From Asticcacaulis solisilvae (GTDB taxonomy: Bacteria > Pseudomonadota > Alphaproteobacteria > Caulobacterales > Caulobacteraceae): 64,000 nucleotides of DNA. The translations under genes and the position numbers were made by a program. The stretch covers positions 1 through 64,000 of the forward strand of contig NZ_JAGGMI010000020.1 in NCBI RefSeq assembly GCF_017875235.1, written 5' to 3'. Under the pieces are notes generated by a model. It did not search any database. It was given only the letters and a program-made list of their open reading frames with translations, and was not told the origin of the DNA. Positions 7,315 through 16,106 of this stretch are shown here, one piece after another (the first letter of the stretch is position 1; the number at the start of each line of letters is the position of its first letter).

Positions 7315-8349
7315 TTAAAGAATGGCCCCTGCCGCATTGTTTATGAACAGGTCGCTGTCGCGGATATATCGCTCCAGCATCGCATCGGAAGCATGTCCTG
7401 TCTGGGCTCGGATTTTATGGCTCGCCACGCCTGATATAGCCGCGCTGGTTACGAAGCCCGCACGTAGGGAATGGCCGGAATATCCGTCCGATCTTCGGCC
7501 AATAGCGGTCAACCGCTCCCGGACGATTAATGAAACAGCTTCGCCCGACAGCCTGTCCCGAACATGGCCATGTCTGTTTATCGACCTGAAGATCGGCCCC
7601 TCGAGGTTACCCGCAAGATCGCACCAGTTCTCCAATGCCTTGACTGGACACCAACGGCCGCGCGCGAGCGGGATACCGATTTTTCGGCCCCTGGCCTCCT
7701 GATCGGTCTTTGACCGGCGCAAGGTCAAAACCACTCCCTCCCGAACGTGTTCAATATCGGAAATATCAAGACTGACCAATTCTGAACGCCGAAATCCACC
7801 TGCAAAACCGACTAGTAAAAGTGCTTTGTCGCGGACGTCTTTTGCCCCCTGCCCCATCGCGGCCAAAATTTCATACAGATCATCTCGCAGAAGGGGTTTG
7901 GCTTCCTGTTGCGCTGTCCCTTGCGTTCTTCGGATGCCCCGCACCGTAGCCTTGATGATTTCGGACTTCGTGGGATCGGGCCAGCCTTTCATGCGGTGCG
8001 CCTTGCCGATGGCACTTAGGCGGCGGGTTATGGTGGCTGGCTTATGCGTTTCGCTTAACGCTGCGAGGTACAAGGCCAGTTTGTCGGCGGTGGCTGGGAT
8101 TGCCCCTCCAAATGCCTCATAATCAGCCAAATCCGCCTCGTAGGCGCGTTTGGTGGCGGTTGATATGGAATTGGATAGGAGATCGAGTAATTGGCTGGGA
8201 GGGCTTTGGCGGGGCGTGACGACAGCCGGAATATTGCAATTAATTGCACGGACGTCGTCGCCATTAAGCATGCAATTAATTGCAAAGGCTCCGTCTAAGT
8301 CGCTTGCGTCAAACAGGAACCTCTGAGCAGATTCCAATTCATTGCTCAT
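7315..8349 (-). CDS. Tyrosine recombinase (site-specific integrase)
   Basis: A 344-residue protein. An N-terminal SAM-like core-binding domain (about 50-150, AYEADLADYEAFGG) is followed by a catalytic domain with the expected residues: Arg in GGFRRSELV, Lys in RSKTD, HSLRAG (His-xx-Arg), TGH and the nucleophile in LERYIRDS. All catalytic positions appear intact. The start overlaps the stop of the upstream gene by ATGA, so the two are translationally coupled. Two 14-bp palindromes lie inside the 5' coding part and give the repeated residues AINC. XerC/D house-keeping recombinases lack such an N-terminus, so I take this as a mobile-element integrase; the palindromes may be its own crossover sites. 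Confidence 0.9.
   Translation of the reverse strand: MSNELESAQRFLFDASDLDGAFAINCMLNGDDVRAINCNIPAVVTPRQSPPSQLLDLLSNSISTATKRAYEADLADYEAFGGAIPATADKLALYLAALSETHKPATITRRLSAIGKAHRMKGWPDPTKSEIIKATVRGIRRTQGTAQQEAKPLLRDDLYEILAAMGQGAKDVRDKALLLVGFAGGFRRSELVSLDISDIEHVREGVVLTLRRSKTDQEARGRKIGIPLARGRWCPVKALENWCDLAGNLEGPIFRSINRHGHVRDRLSGEAVSLIVRERLTAIGRRSDGYSGHSLRAGFVTSAAISGVASHKIRAQTGHASDAMLERYIRDSDLFINNAAGAIL
8235..8248. repeat. Palindrome TGCAATTAATTGCA, copy 2
   Basis: Exact copy of the 14-mer at 6109, inside the 5' part of the recombinase gene. It is followed by CACGGA-type sequence shared with the half copy at 125-139. Copies 2 and 3 start 36 bases apart, 12 codons, so both encode Ala-Ile-Asn-Cys in the same frame. 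Confidence 0.7.
8271..8284. repeat. Palindrome TGCAATTAATTGCA, copy 3
   Basis: Exact copy of the 14-mer, 36 bases from copy 2 and inside the recombinase coding sequence. The flanks differ from copy 2 (CA before, AAGG after), so this is not a simple duplication of a longer segment. Confidence 0.7.
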
Positions 8350-9455
8350 GCTGCCCTCCGCTTGCCGTCGAACAGCTCTGCCCGAAGCGCGTTCAAGTGT
8401 TCCAATTGCTCATGAAAAACACGCAGCAAAGGACCGATCCCTCCACGATCGACACCAACAGACATTAGGTCAGCTTCAATACCTAAATTTTCTAAAGCCC
8501 CGTGTCCCTCCCAGGATATGCGCAGCGACACTGGCGAAGCATCAGTGTGAAAGGCTGCCATTGCGGCGGCTTCCAGTCCGCGATAGTCGGCAACATATTG
8601 CTCAAGACAGTCGCGGACGAGGCTGTTGTCTCTTGCAAGTCTACCAATCGCGGCTTTGCCGATGCGTGTGTGTTTATCAAAAGCATACGAAGGAACGCCC
8701 GAAGTAAACTGGGCGTCCGGCACCGCGCATCGTTCGGTTTTTGGAACGCCCTGCTTGTGCATCTCCTGCCATAGAAGCGGCACCATGACGCAAATTGGCT
8801 CTTTGGTCCGGTGTGCGGCTATGCGGGTGGCTACCAAAAGTTCATTGGGTACGCCGTCATTCTGGAAACGGTCGAGCAGCGCCCCTAAGTCACCTGAACC
8901 AATGCGACGCTCACCTCCCCATTCGATGCCCGAACAATACCAAGCTGCAACCGCACGCGTTGCGACCGGCACCGACATATCTCCCAGTATCCTGAGGCGG
9001 TCGTCCAGGCTCAGGCAACCCACCCGCTCCCTAATACTTTCGTATTCAGGGTGACTATGGGCGACGCAGATGAGGTGGTCCGGCGAGCGGTCTTTGGGCA
9101 CATTTGCTAAGAAAGCGGCCAACATACACACGACGTCGAGGTCACTGCCCAACACCTTCCGCCACTGCGGGTCCAAGCCGGCACATGCAACTATCGCCAA
9201 CGCGTCGAGAGACGCAACGCCGATGTCTTCAAACGCGATTACCATAAACCGGTGCCAAATGGCCCGCGGTCGCCACCGATAAAAAGTTGCGGCAGCACGC
9301 TGAGCAAGGCGGACTTCACCACGCCGGATCGCCTTTTGAAGTAGACTCGATGCCAACCAAGCATCGACTCTAGGCAATAGCTCAACGGGCACATCCCCGC
9401 TTGTATCGCCAAACAAAAGGCATTGAAGTTGAGTACGAAAAACCGGGTCGAACAT
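8346..9455 (-). CDS. RarA/MgsA C-terminal-like protein coupled to the recombinase
   Basis: A 369-residue protein with no AAA+ ATPase motifs. Its first 100 residues (SLLQKAIRRGEVRLAQRAAA, then AFEDIGVASLDAL) resemble the helical C-terminal domain of the replication-associated ATPase RarA (MgsA), which has a similar Ser-Glu-Asp-Val-Gly-like stretch. The remainder is helical and unassigned. The stop overlaps the start of the recombinase gene (ATGA), which implies co-translation in a fixed ratio. I infer an accessory factor for recombination or for targeting replication forks. The RarA resemblance is by eye and needs a profile search. Start near MFDPVF, with about 125 bases to the next gene upstream. 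Confidence 0.7.
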   Translation of the reverse strand: MFDPVFRTQLQCLLFGDTSGDVPVELLPRVDAWLASSLLQKAIRRGEVRLAQRAAATFYRWRPRAIWHRFMVIAFEDIGVASLDALAIVACAGLDPQWRKVLGSDLDVVCMLAAFLANVPKDRSPDHLICVAHSHPEYESIRERVGCLSLDDRLRILGDMSVPVATRAVAAWYCSGIEWGGERRIGSGDLGALLDRFQNDGVPNELLVATRIAAHRTKEPICVMVPLLWQEMHKQGVPKTERCAVPDAQFTSGVPSYAFDKHTRIGKAAIGRLARDNSLVRDCLEQYVADYRGLEAAAMAAFHTDASPVSLRISWEGHGALENLGIEADLMSVGVDRGGIGPLLRVFHEQLEHLNALRAELFDGKRRAA

Positions 9456-9579
9456 TTGCTATAACCTGTCATGTGAAACATGCAGTTTATGTTAGCTTTT
9501 AGCGACCTAAATTACAGATTTAATTCAACTTTTTACTTCTTAAATTTCCGGCGCGTCGAGGGCATTCCGAAAGCCAATA

Positions 9580-11376
9580 CTAACTTCCAAGTTCGTCGTC
9601 GTTGGCGTCGTTAGCGACATCGGTGCTCGTGCCCGTCGAAGTCAAAATTGTCACCAAATCAATTTCGAAAATCGCCTTGTCTATCGCATTCTTTTTCTGG
9701 CTTAAGCTTGGGCCTGAACCATAGGAGCCATGCACTGATTTATCACTATGCCCCATTATCGCACGGTTTATAGTTTCGGGAGTTTCAGCAGCCTCCATTG
9801 CATCTTTGAAACAATGGCGGAACGAATGGAACCTAGTCGAGCTATGATAAGCGCCAGTGATCTGAGTATAGCGAGTCCAGAATTTGGAAAAATTAGCACT
9901 ATAGTATCCGTCTTTCGCACATTGGATTTCCTCGAAAAGCCTTTTGCGCTTACTCTTTTTTGCCTCTTCTAAATAAGCTTGAAATCCAAGTTTCATTAGA
10001 ACGTCTGGAACAGGCACCTGCCGCTTACTTTCATCCGTTTTCAATCGCTTGTCTTTGTCCTCCGACGTGTTGATGTCGAAGTAAAGAATGCTCAGTTTCT
10101 CTCGCACGTCCGCAACGAGCAACTGGACGATTTCACCGAGTCTCATACCTGTCAGTAAGGCGATTATCGGTATCCAATAATATGCGTCCTTTAGAATTAT
10201 TTTGCCTGGCCTGTTTCGTCTGGACGTCGAGAAGCTTCCTTGGAAAACCGGCGAAGTGAATATCTGGTGAAGTTGACCTTTGTTATAGGGATTGACGTCA
10301 TTGCTAACGTTTTCCGCGCTGGACACGATAACCTTCAGATTTCCGCCTAGCTTTGCAGAAAGTAATTCCTCAGCATGGCACCAATTCAAAAATATATTGA
10401 AGAAATTTAGATATTTTTGCTGCGTGGCCGGCGATATTGGCATCGCATCATTGTTCGTCGCCAATACTTCGGAAAGCGACATTCCCTTAAATTGTTTGAG
10501 CTTTACCATCCCGTTGGGAACTTTTTCCAACGCGTCTCGAAAAGCCTTCACATCAACTTTTGTCAGGCTGGTCAACGGGCGTTCAGGCCCAACGATGTCA
10601 GCCACCCAGCCTAAAACTCGCCTAAAATCGGCCAGCGTCTTTTCAACAACGCCTGACTTAGCCTTGAATTCCAAAAACTGCTCAATGACAAAATCGAGAC
10701 GTTTGCTGGTGGCTTCAACCTCCCCCTCCTCCTTAGTGTTGCTCACCTCCCACGGCTGAGAGTAGGGTTCATTAAAACCGGTCGGAAGCATGTTTACAAA
10801 GAGGGGATCGGAAACGACCATGCCTGCCGGATCGCCTGACAGAGACGCGATCAAATAGCGAATTTGGGCAAGTTTGGCCCTGACCACGCCGTCATAAGCT
10901 ATGTCTCGAACGTCTAGGCCAATCTCCGTATCGGACGGCTTGAACGCTTCCAAGAGCCTGTTCACGTCCCCACGATCCCCGCTATCATAGGCCCGCGACA
11001 CGAGCCTCTTACGGGTCGCAGCTTCAGCCGTTTTCAAACTCTCGATTTCATTTTCCAAATCGATTTGCGGATCTAGCGGGAGATCATGGGACAGCTCTAG
11101 AGCTTGGTTCAGACTGTGCTGGAAGTAGGTGCGCACGAAGCCGTGCACCTCGGGAACAGTTAGAAACTTCATTTGCCCAATTCGTGCAGATAGGACTTCA
11201 AAGGCGTTGCTTAGGCAACGGCACAGACGCTTAGCATACTGAAAATCTCCCGTCCTCAAGGAGATTTTCACCTCAGCTATCCCGAGAAAGCTATCACGAA
11301 TTTCGGTCGGAACCCTGGCCCGGAAATAGTAGGCGGTTCCACGACGAACGAGGTGATTGACGGATATCCGACTCAC
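9580..11376 (-). CDS. Phage/island integrase, DUF6538 tyrosine recombinase
   Basis: A 598-residue protein if started at the GTG at 11376 (a TTG at 11397 would add seven residues; neither has a good ribosome site). The N-terminus (HLVRRGTAYYFRARVP) is typical of DUF6538-type island integrases. A core-binding domain lies at about 225-330, then the catalytic domain with TGMRLGEIVQL (Arg), HSFRHCFKDA (His-xx-Arg), MGHSD and a Tyr in VHGSYGSG. Base composition is AT-richer than the holdfast genes. The gene points away from tRNA-Ser, whose 3' end lies about 100 bases upstream, the classic arrangement of an island integrated at a tRNA 3' end. The matching left attachment copy was not found in this window. 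Confidence 0.9.
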   Translation of the reverse strand: MSRISVNHLVRRGTAYYFRARVPTEIRDSFLGIAEVKISLRTGDFQYAKRLCRCLSNAFEVLSARIGQMKFLTVPEVHGFVRTYFQHSLNQALELSHDLPLDPQIDLENEIESLKTAEAATRKRLVSRAYDSGDRGDVNRLLEAFKPSDTEIGLDVRDIAYDGVVRAKLAQIRYLIASLSGDPAGMVVSDPLFVNMLPTGFNEPYSQPWEVSNTKEEGEVEATSKRLDFVIEQFLEFKAKSGVVEKTLADFRRVLGWVADIVGPERPLTSLTKVDVKAFRDALEKVPNGMVKLKQFKGMSLSEVLATNNDAMPISPATQQKYLNFFNIFLNWCHAEELLSAKLGGNLKVIVSSAENVSNDVNPYNKGQLHQIFTSPVFQGSFSTSRRNRPGKIILKDAYYWIPIIALLTGMRLGEIVQLLVADVREKLSILYFDINTSEDKDKRLKTDESKRQVPVPDVLMKLGFQAYLEEAKKSKRKRLFEEIQCAKDGYYSANFSKFWTRYTQITGAYHSSTRFHSFRHCFKDAMEAAETPETINRAIMGHSDKSVHGSYGSGPSLSQKKNAIDKAIFEIDLVTILTSTGTSTDVANDANDDELGS

Positions 11377-11446
11377 AAAGGTGCCCCAGTGTACCAAGTT
11401 GGTGTACCACTCGGGCGATCCGCTAATTTGGGGGGACTCTTCGGGT

Positions 11447-11476
11447 CCTTATCCCGCAATGCTTTGCGAGATAAGG
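11447..11476 (-). repeat. Imperfect palindrome abutting the tRNA-Ser 3' end
   Basis: Two 13-base arms (CCTTATCCCGCAA and TTGCGAGATAAGG) pair with one mismatch around the loop TGCT. The palindrome begins directly after the encoded CCA of tRNA-Ser. No T-run follows, so it is a poor intrinsic terminator. It may be a processing signal or the arm/core region of the integrase attachment site. Confidence 0.5.
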
Positions 11477-11567
11477 TGGCGGAGACGGTGGGATTCGAAC
11501 CCACGGTACCCTTTTGGGGTACGCTCATTTAGCAAACGAGTACCTTCGGCCTCTCGGTCACGTCTCC
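11477..11567 (-). tRNA. tRNA-Ser (anticodon GCT)
   Basis: 91 bases including an encoded CCA. The acceptor stem GGAGACG pairs with CGTCTCC, with discriminator G. There is a long variable arm (GCGTACCCC/AAAAGGGTACC region) as in class II tRNAs, a T-loop GGTTCGAATCC, and an anticodon loop TTTGCTAAA. The anticodon is the complement of bases 11531-11533. It reads serine AGC/AGT codons. It is the likely integration target of the neighbouring DUF6538 integrase. Confidence 0.96.
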
Positions 11568-11639
11568 GTTACGGGTTTGATTAGCCAATTCCGCTTTGAA
11601 ACGCAACGCCGAAGGCAAAAATGTTCACAGACCCAATAG

Positions 11640-11966
11640 CTAACAGTACCCATCCCTAAGTCCCAAAGTCTCGCGGACACCGGTATGCCCCTGCGCGGCC
11701 GCCCAGACAAAGGCCACGACTTCATCGCGAATATCATCGGCATGACCGTCCGCGACACGATAGCGATCGACCTGCGCCTCAAAATAATCCGTCAGCCGGT
11801 CTTCGGCGTCGTCACCGAACAACTCTTCCGGCGCCAGGGCCAGAGTGATTCCGGTCAGCGCCTTGACGGCGTTCAGCCGGTCGATCGCCCCATGGCGATA
11901 GCGATCCAGAATACTATGGAGCGTCGGCGCGAAGGCCGGTTGGTCGTCCGTCCCGGTTGTGCTCAT
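11640..11966 (-). CDS. Hypothetical protein next to tRNA-Ser
   Basis: A 108-residue protein from the ATG at 11966 (AGGG about 8 bases upstream); a longer frame to 12044 has no better start. It is acidic and helical, without membrane helices or cysteine pairs; the only cysteine is the last residue. I do not recognise a family. Its base composition matches the chromosome rather than the integrase, so it probably belongs to the core side of the island boundary. It is divergent from the holdfast gene hfsE, with about 155 bases between the starts. Confidence 0.65.
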   Translation of the reverse strand: MSTTGTDDQPAFAPTLHSILDRYRHGAIDRLNAVKALTGITLALAPEELFGDDAEDRLTDYFEAQVDRYRVADGHADDIRDEVVAFVWAAAQGHTGVRETLGLRDGYC

Positions 11967-12121
11967 GAAAGCCCTGCGAAGCTGTTGACGTGAACGTAAG
12001 ACTAGCCTCGCGATCATAAGAACGGCGTTCGGATCGCGGGTCATTTCCGAAAATTCCGTACCAAACCCCGGAAAAACCTTGTGCCGGCCATAAAAAAACC
12101 CGGCTGTTAACCGGCCCCTAA

Positions 12122-13705
12122 ATGCATTCGGTTATGCTGGGCACAGGACAGAACGCCCTTAAGAGCAAAGCCAGAATGAACGCCGCCGTACCCCCCGACA
12201 GGCTCGCCCAAGCCATCCTCGCCGATTCCACCGCTGACGCCGTGCTGCCGAAGACCGGCCGCGACCGCCGCGGTCCCTTCCGTCCCGAAAAGCTTTTGTC
12301 GGCGCGTCAGCGCGGTGACGGCGACATGTATGTCCGCCTGTTCCGCGCCATTGATGGCCTGGCTGTGCTGGCCGCCACCGCCGTGTGCGCCGCAAGCGTT
12401 CTGCCCGAGGGTCTGCTGGCTGCGCCGCTCGGTAACGTCCTGCCGTTCGCAACGGGCGTGCTGGTCCTGGCCTGGGCCCTGCCGGCGCTCAGCCTCTATC
12501 GTTTCGGGCGTAAGGAAGGCTTGCCGGTCCACCTGGCGCGTCTGGCCGGCGCCTTCGCCGCCGCCTTTATCGCCGCATGGGTCGTCAGCTTTCTGGCGCC
12601 CGATCTGGGCCTGGCCGCTCTCCTGCCCGGCTGGGCCGGCCTGAGCCTGGCCGTCGTCGCCGGGCTGCACATCGTCTGGTGGAGCTTCATCCAGCGCTGG
12701 CGCCGTCTCGGCAAGCTCACGCCCTCCATCGTTATCGTCGGTGCGACCAAACATGCCCACAAGCTGATCGAAGCCGCCAAGGCCGAGGGTGACGTCAATG
12801 TGCTCGGCATCTTCGACGATCGCCTGGCGCGCAACCCGGATGCCGTGGCCGGCGTGCCGGTGCTGGGCGACGTTCAGTCGCTGCTCGGCCACAAGATCAC
12901 CCCCTATGTCGACCAGATCGTGGTGGCGCTCGACACCACTGCCCGCACACGCGTCCGCGCCATCGTTGAAAAGCTGCGCGCCCTGCCCAACGAAGTCGCC
13001 CTCTTCGTTGACGTCGAGACCGAAAAGGACGTCAAGACCGCCTGGTCGCGCGTCGCCGACATGCCGTTGGCGCGCGTTTCCGGTGTCGCCAGCGACAGCC
13101 GCAAGGCCTTGGTCAAGCGCGCCGCCGACATCGTCATCGGCGCGCTGGCCCTCATCGCCTTCTCGCCGATCATGCTGGCGGTTGCCGTCATGATCAAACT
13201 CGACAGCCCCGGCCCGATCTTCTTCCGTCAGCGCCGCCACGGCTTCAACAACGAAGCCATCATGGTCTGGAAGTTCCGGTCGATGTACACCCACCTGACT
13301 GACCACACCGCTTCTCAGCAGGTGACCAAGGGCGACCCGCGCGTCACCAAAATCGGCCGCTTCATCCGCAAGACCTCGATCGACGAACTGCCGCAGCTGT
13401 TCAACGTGCTGATCGGCGAAATGTCGCTGGTCGGGCCCCGCCCCCACGCCATCGGCATGAAGACGGGTTCGGAGGAAAGCGCGCAACTGGTCGCCGAGTA
13501 TGCCTGGCGCCACCGTATGAAGCCGGGCGTCACCGGCTGGGCCGCGATCCACGGCTCGCGCGGGCCGATGGACACGCCCGAAGACGTCAAGCGCCGCATC
13601 GCGCTGGATGTCGAATATATTGAGCGCCAGTCGCTGTGGCTTGACCTGCGCATCATGGCCATGACAATTCCCTGCCTGCTTGGCGACGCCAAGACGGTGC
13701 GCTGA
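12122..13705 (+). CDS. hfsE: HfsE-like undecaprenyl-phosphate sugar-phosphate transferase
   Basis: A 527-residue polyprenyl-phosphate glycosyl-1-phosphate transferase (WbaP/WcaJ type), the enzyme that starts a repeat unit by placing a sugar phosphate on undecaprenyl phosphate in the inner membrane. Four helices lie between about residues 75 and 186, a soluble Rossmann-like middle section follows (IVIVGATKHAHKL), then a re-entrant hydrophobic segment and the catalytic domain with KFRSMY, DELPQLFNVL and SLVGPRPH, all intact. It is the first of four genes (E-F-G-H) in holdfast order, which is why I use the Caulobacter name. The start is uncertain: an in-frame ATG at 12176 is equally possible and neither has a strong ribosome site. 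Confidence 0.9.
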   Translation: MHSVMLGTGQNALKSKARMNAAVPPDRLAQAILADSTADAVLPKTGRDRRGPFRPEKLLSARQRGDGDMYVRLFRAIDGLAVLAATAVCAASVLPEGLLAAPLGNVLPFATGVLVLAWALPALSLYRFGRKEGLPVHLARLAGAFAAAFIAAWVVSFLAPDLGLAALLPGWAGLSLAVVAGLHIVWWSFIQRWRRLGKLTPSIVIVGATKHAHKLIEAAKAEGDVNVLGIFDDRLARNPDAVAGVPVLGDVQSLLGHKITPYVDQIVVALDTTARTRVRAIVEKLRALPNEVALFVDVETEKDVKTAWSRVADMPLARVSGVASDSRKALVKRAADIVIGALALIAFSPIMLAVAVMIKLDSPGPIFFRQRRHGFNNEAIMVWKFRSMYTHLTDHTASQQVTKGDPRVTKIGRFIRKTSIDELPQLFNVLIGEMSLVGPRPHAIGMKTGSEESAQLVAEYAWRHRMKPGVTGWAAIHGSRGPMDTPEDVKRRIALDVEYIERQSLWLDLRIMAMTIPCLLGDAKTVR

Positions 13706-13734
13706 CCCCGTTGCAACCAGGAACCGCTTAGTAC

Positions 13735-15186
13735 ATGTTTTTCAGGGGTTTATGGGGATATCTTCCTGCGAATGTCCTGCAGGGTGTCGTCGGTTTCGCC
13801 ACCCTCATGGTCTTTACGCGTCTGCTGACGCCTGAAGAGTATGGTCAGTATGCCCTCGCCTTCGGCATCACCACCCTGGCCCAGACCGTTTTCTTCACCT
13901 GGATCGAAGCCGCGATGGCGCGCTTCTACGTCGCGGAATCGCGCGACGATCCGGATGCCCCGCACCTCTATGGCACGCTGTGGCGACTCTATGCCTGGGT
14001 ATTCGCGGGCTTCGCCGCGCTCTGCGCCGCCGGCCTGTGGCTGTGGCCGGGCAATGGCGCGCTCAAGGTCGCCATCGGCTTCGGCCTGGCGACGACCGTC
14101 TTCAAGTCCTTGATCAAGGCCGTGCAGGAACAACGCCGCGCCGAGGGCCGCGTCGGTCAGGCATCAATGATTGATATGGCGCAGACCGCTGGTGGTTTCG
14201 CCATCGGCGTCGTCTGCGCGCTTGCCGGCCTCGGCGGGGGTTCGCCGGTGCTCGGCGTCGGACTGATAGCGCTTTTGACCCTGCCGCTGTTCGCGCGCGA
14301 AGACCTGGGACGCGCTATCAAAGGCGTGTTCGATCCCGTCCGCGCCCGCGCCTACGCCCAGTACGGCATACCCGTGTCGTTGAGCCTGATCCTGACCCTG
14401 GCCCTTTATACCGTCGATCGCTTCCTGATCGCCGGCTTCCTCAACGAGGCCGAGGCTGGCGCCTATCACGCCGGCTACAGCCTGGCCTCGCGCATTCTCG
14501 ACGTCCTGTTCATCTGGCTGGGCGCTGCCGGCGGCCCCGCCATGGTACATGCGTTAGAGACCGGCGGCACATCCGCGCTGCGCGACAATGCGCGGCAACA
14601 GTTCAAGACCATGGCCTTCATCATGTTCCCGGCCACAGCCGGCCTGATCATGGTCGCGCCGGCCTTCGGCACGCTGATGATCGGCGAAGCCCTGCGCCAG
14701 GACGCGCTCAGCGTCACTGCCCTGATCAGCCTCGGCGCCCTGTTCTCGGGGCTGAATACCTACTACTTCCTCCAGGCCTTTACTTTGGCCAAGACGACGC
14801 GCCTGCTGGTCGCGGCCATGGCCGTGCCGGCGGTCAGCAATATCGTGCTCAACCTGGCGCTCATACCGGCCATGGGGCTGACCGGCGCGGCCCTGGCCAG
14901 CACGCTCAGCTTCGCGCTCGGCATAGCGGCGTCGTGGCTGCTGGGCCGCAAGGCGCTGGCCCTGCCCATGCCTTGGCTCGACCTGTTCATGATGGCCGCC
15001 TGCGCCATCTTCATGATGGCCGTGGTTTCCCTGGTCCCCACCACCGGCCAGCCGATCGACCTGATTACCCAGGCCGCTTGCGGCGGCATCGTCTACGCGG
15101 GGCTGGCCTGGCTGCTTGATCTCAATGACGTTCGCGCCCTGACGGAACGCATCTATCAACGGTTGACAAAAAGGGTTGCGGCATGA
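13735..15186 (+). CDS. hfsF: HfsF-like polysaccharide flippase (Wzx/MOP family)
   Basis: A 483-residue protein with about 12-14 hydrophobic helices along its whole length. The N-terminus (LPANVLQGVVGFATLMVFTRLLTPEEYGQY) is typical of oligosaccharide flippases of the PST/MOP superfamily. It would flip the lipid-linked repeat unit to the periplasmic face. It lies 29 bases after hfsE, and its stop overlaps the start of the glycosyltransferase gene by ATGA, so the genes form one operon. Family call firm; the name rests on gene order. Confidence 0.9.
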   Translation: MFFRGLWGYLPANVLQGVVGFATLMVFTRLLTPEEYGQYALAFGITTLAQTVFFTWIEAAMARFYVAESRDDPDAPHLYGTLWRLYAWVFAGFAALCAAGLWLWPGNGALKVAIGFGLATTVFKSLIKAVQEQRRAEGRVGQASMIDMAQTAGGFAIGVVCALAGLGGGSPVLGVGLIALLTLPLFAREDLGRAIKGVFDPVRARAYAQYGIPVSLSLILTLALYTVDRFLIAGFLNEAEAGAYHAGYSLASRILDVLFIWLGAAGGPAMVHALETGGTSALRDNARQQFKTMAFIMFPATAGLIMVAPAFGTLMIGEALRQDALSVTALISLGALFSGLNTYYFLQAFTLAKTTRLLVAAMAVPAVSNIVLNLALIPAMGLTGAALASTLSFALGIAASWLLGRKALALPMPWLDLFMMAACAIFMMAVVSLVPTTGQPIDLITQAACGGIVYAGLAWLLDLNDVRALTERIYQRLTKRVAA

Positions 15187-16106
15187 CCGAGGCTTTGCCC
15201 TTCCACAATCGTGCCTTCGAGACAGCGACGCCGCGGCTGTCGGTGCTGATCCCCTTCTACAACGAAAGTCCGCTTGCGCTGTTGCAAGCGCTCCGGACGC
15301 GCGATCCGCACGAGATCGAGGTCATACTGATCGATGACGGTTCGAACCGTCCGGACATCACGGCCGAGGTTCGCGCCTTCATCGCCGCCTCGCCGCTGGC
15401 CTGTGAACTGATCACGCTGATCCAGAACCAGGGCCGGTCGCGTGGCCGCAACCGCCTGACGGAAGCGGCGCGCGGGGCGCACTTTTTGTTCCTCGATTCG
15501 GACATGTTGCCAGATACGCCGGGCTTTCTCGACACCTGGCTGGCGACGGCCCGCAGAGACGCCGCCGTCGTGTTTGGCGGTTTCTCGCTCGATCAGGCGC
15601 CAGCCGATCCAGCCTTCGACGTCCATCGCGCACTTGCAGGCCATAGCGACTGCCTGAACGCCGCCGAGCGCAGCCTGATGCCTGAGAAATACGTCTTCAC
15701 TTCCAACCTGCTGATCCGCCGCGACGTCTTCGCCGCTGAGGGGCTGGACCCGGAATTCACCGGCTGGGGCTGGGAGGACGTCGAATGGGCCATGCGCGTC
15801 GCCGCGCGCTTTTCCGTCGAGCATATCGACAATACCGCCACCCATATGGGGCTTGATCGTCCCGAAGCCCTGGCGCGCAAGTACGAACAGTCGGTCGGCA
15901 ATTTTGCCCGCGTGATCCGGAAACATCCTCAAGTGGTTTCGCAATATGCAAGCTATAAAGCCGCGAAAGTACTTAAATTTGTGCCGCTGCTCTCAGTAGC
16001 GCGCGCGGTGCTGAAATCCGCCGCGCTCAATGCCGCCCTGCCCGCCCGCCTGCGCGCCGGGGCGCTTCGCATCTATCGCGCTGCCCTCTATGCCCAGGTG
16101 GTGTGA
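15183..16106 (+). CDS. hfsG: HfsG-like family 2 glycosyltransferase
   Basis: A 307-residue GT-A fold enzyme. The N-terminus shows LSVLIPFYNE and a nucleotide-binding VILIDDGS; the metal-binding motif is FLDSDM; a GWGWEDVEWAMR segment matches the catalytic ED loop of GT2 enzymes. No membrane helix is clear except a weak hydrophobic stretch near the C-terminus. It adds a sugar to the growing lipid-linked holdfast unit on the cytoplasmic face. Its start overlaps the hfsF stop by four bases and its stop overlaps the next start, so translation is coupled. Confidence 0.9.
   Translation: MTEALPFHNRAFETATPRLSVLIPFYNESPLALLQALRTRDPHEIEVILIDDGSNRPDITAEVRAFIAASPLACELITLIQNQGRSRGRNRLTEAARGAHFLFLDSDMLPDTPGFLDTWLATARRDAAVVFGGFSLDQAPADPAFDVHRALAGHSDCLNAAERSLMPEKYVFTSNLLIRRDVFAAEGLDPEFTGWGWEDVEWAMRVAARFSVEHIDNTATHMGLDRPEALARKYEQSVGNFARVIRKHPQVVSQYASYKAAKVLKFVPLLSVARAVLKSAALNAALPARLRAGALRIYRAALYAQVV

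Noticed and set aside
12107-13552. 481-residue open frame opposite hfsE
   Set aside because: Asp/Gly/Gln-rich shadow typical of high-GC antisense frames; hfsE has all catalytic motifs.
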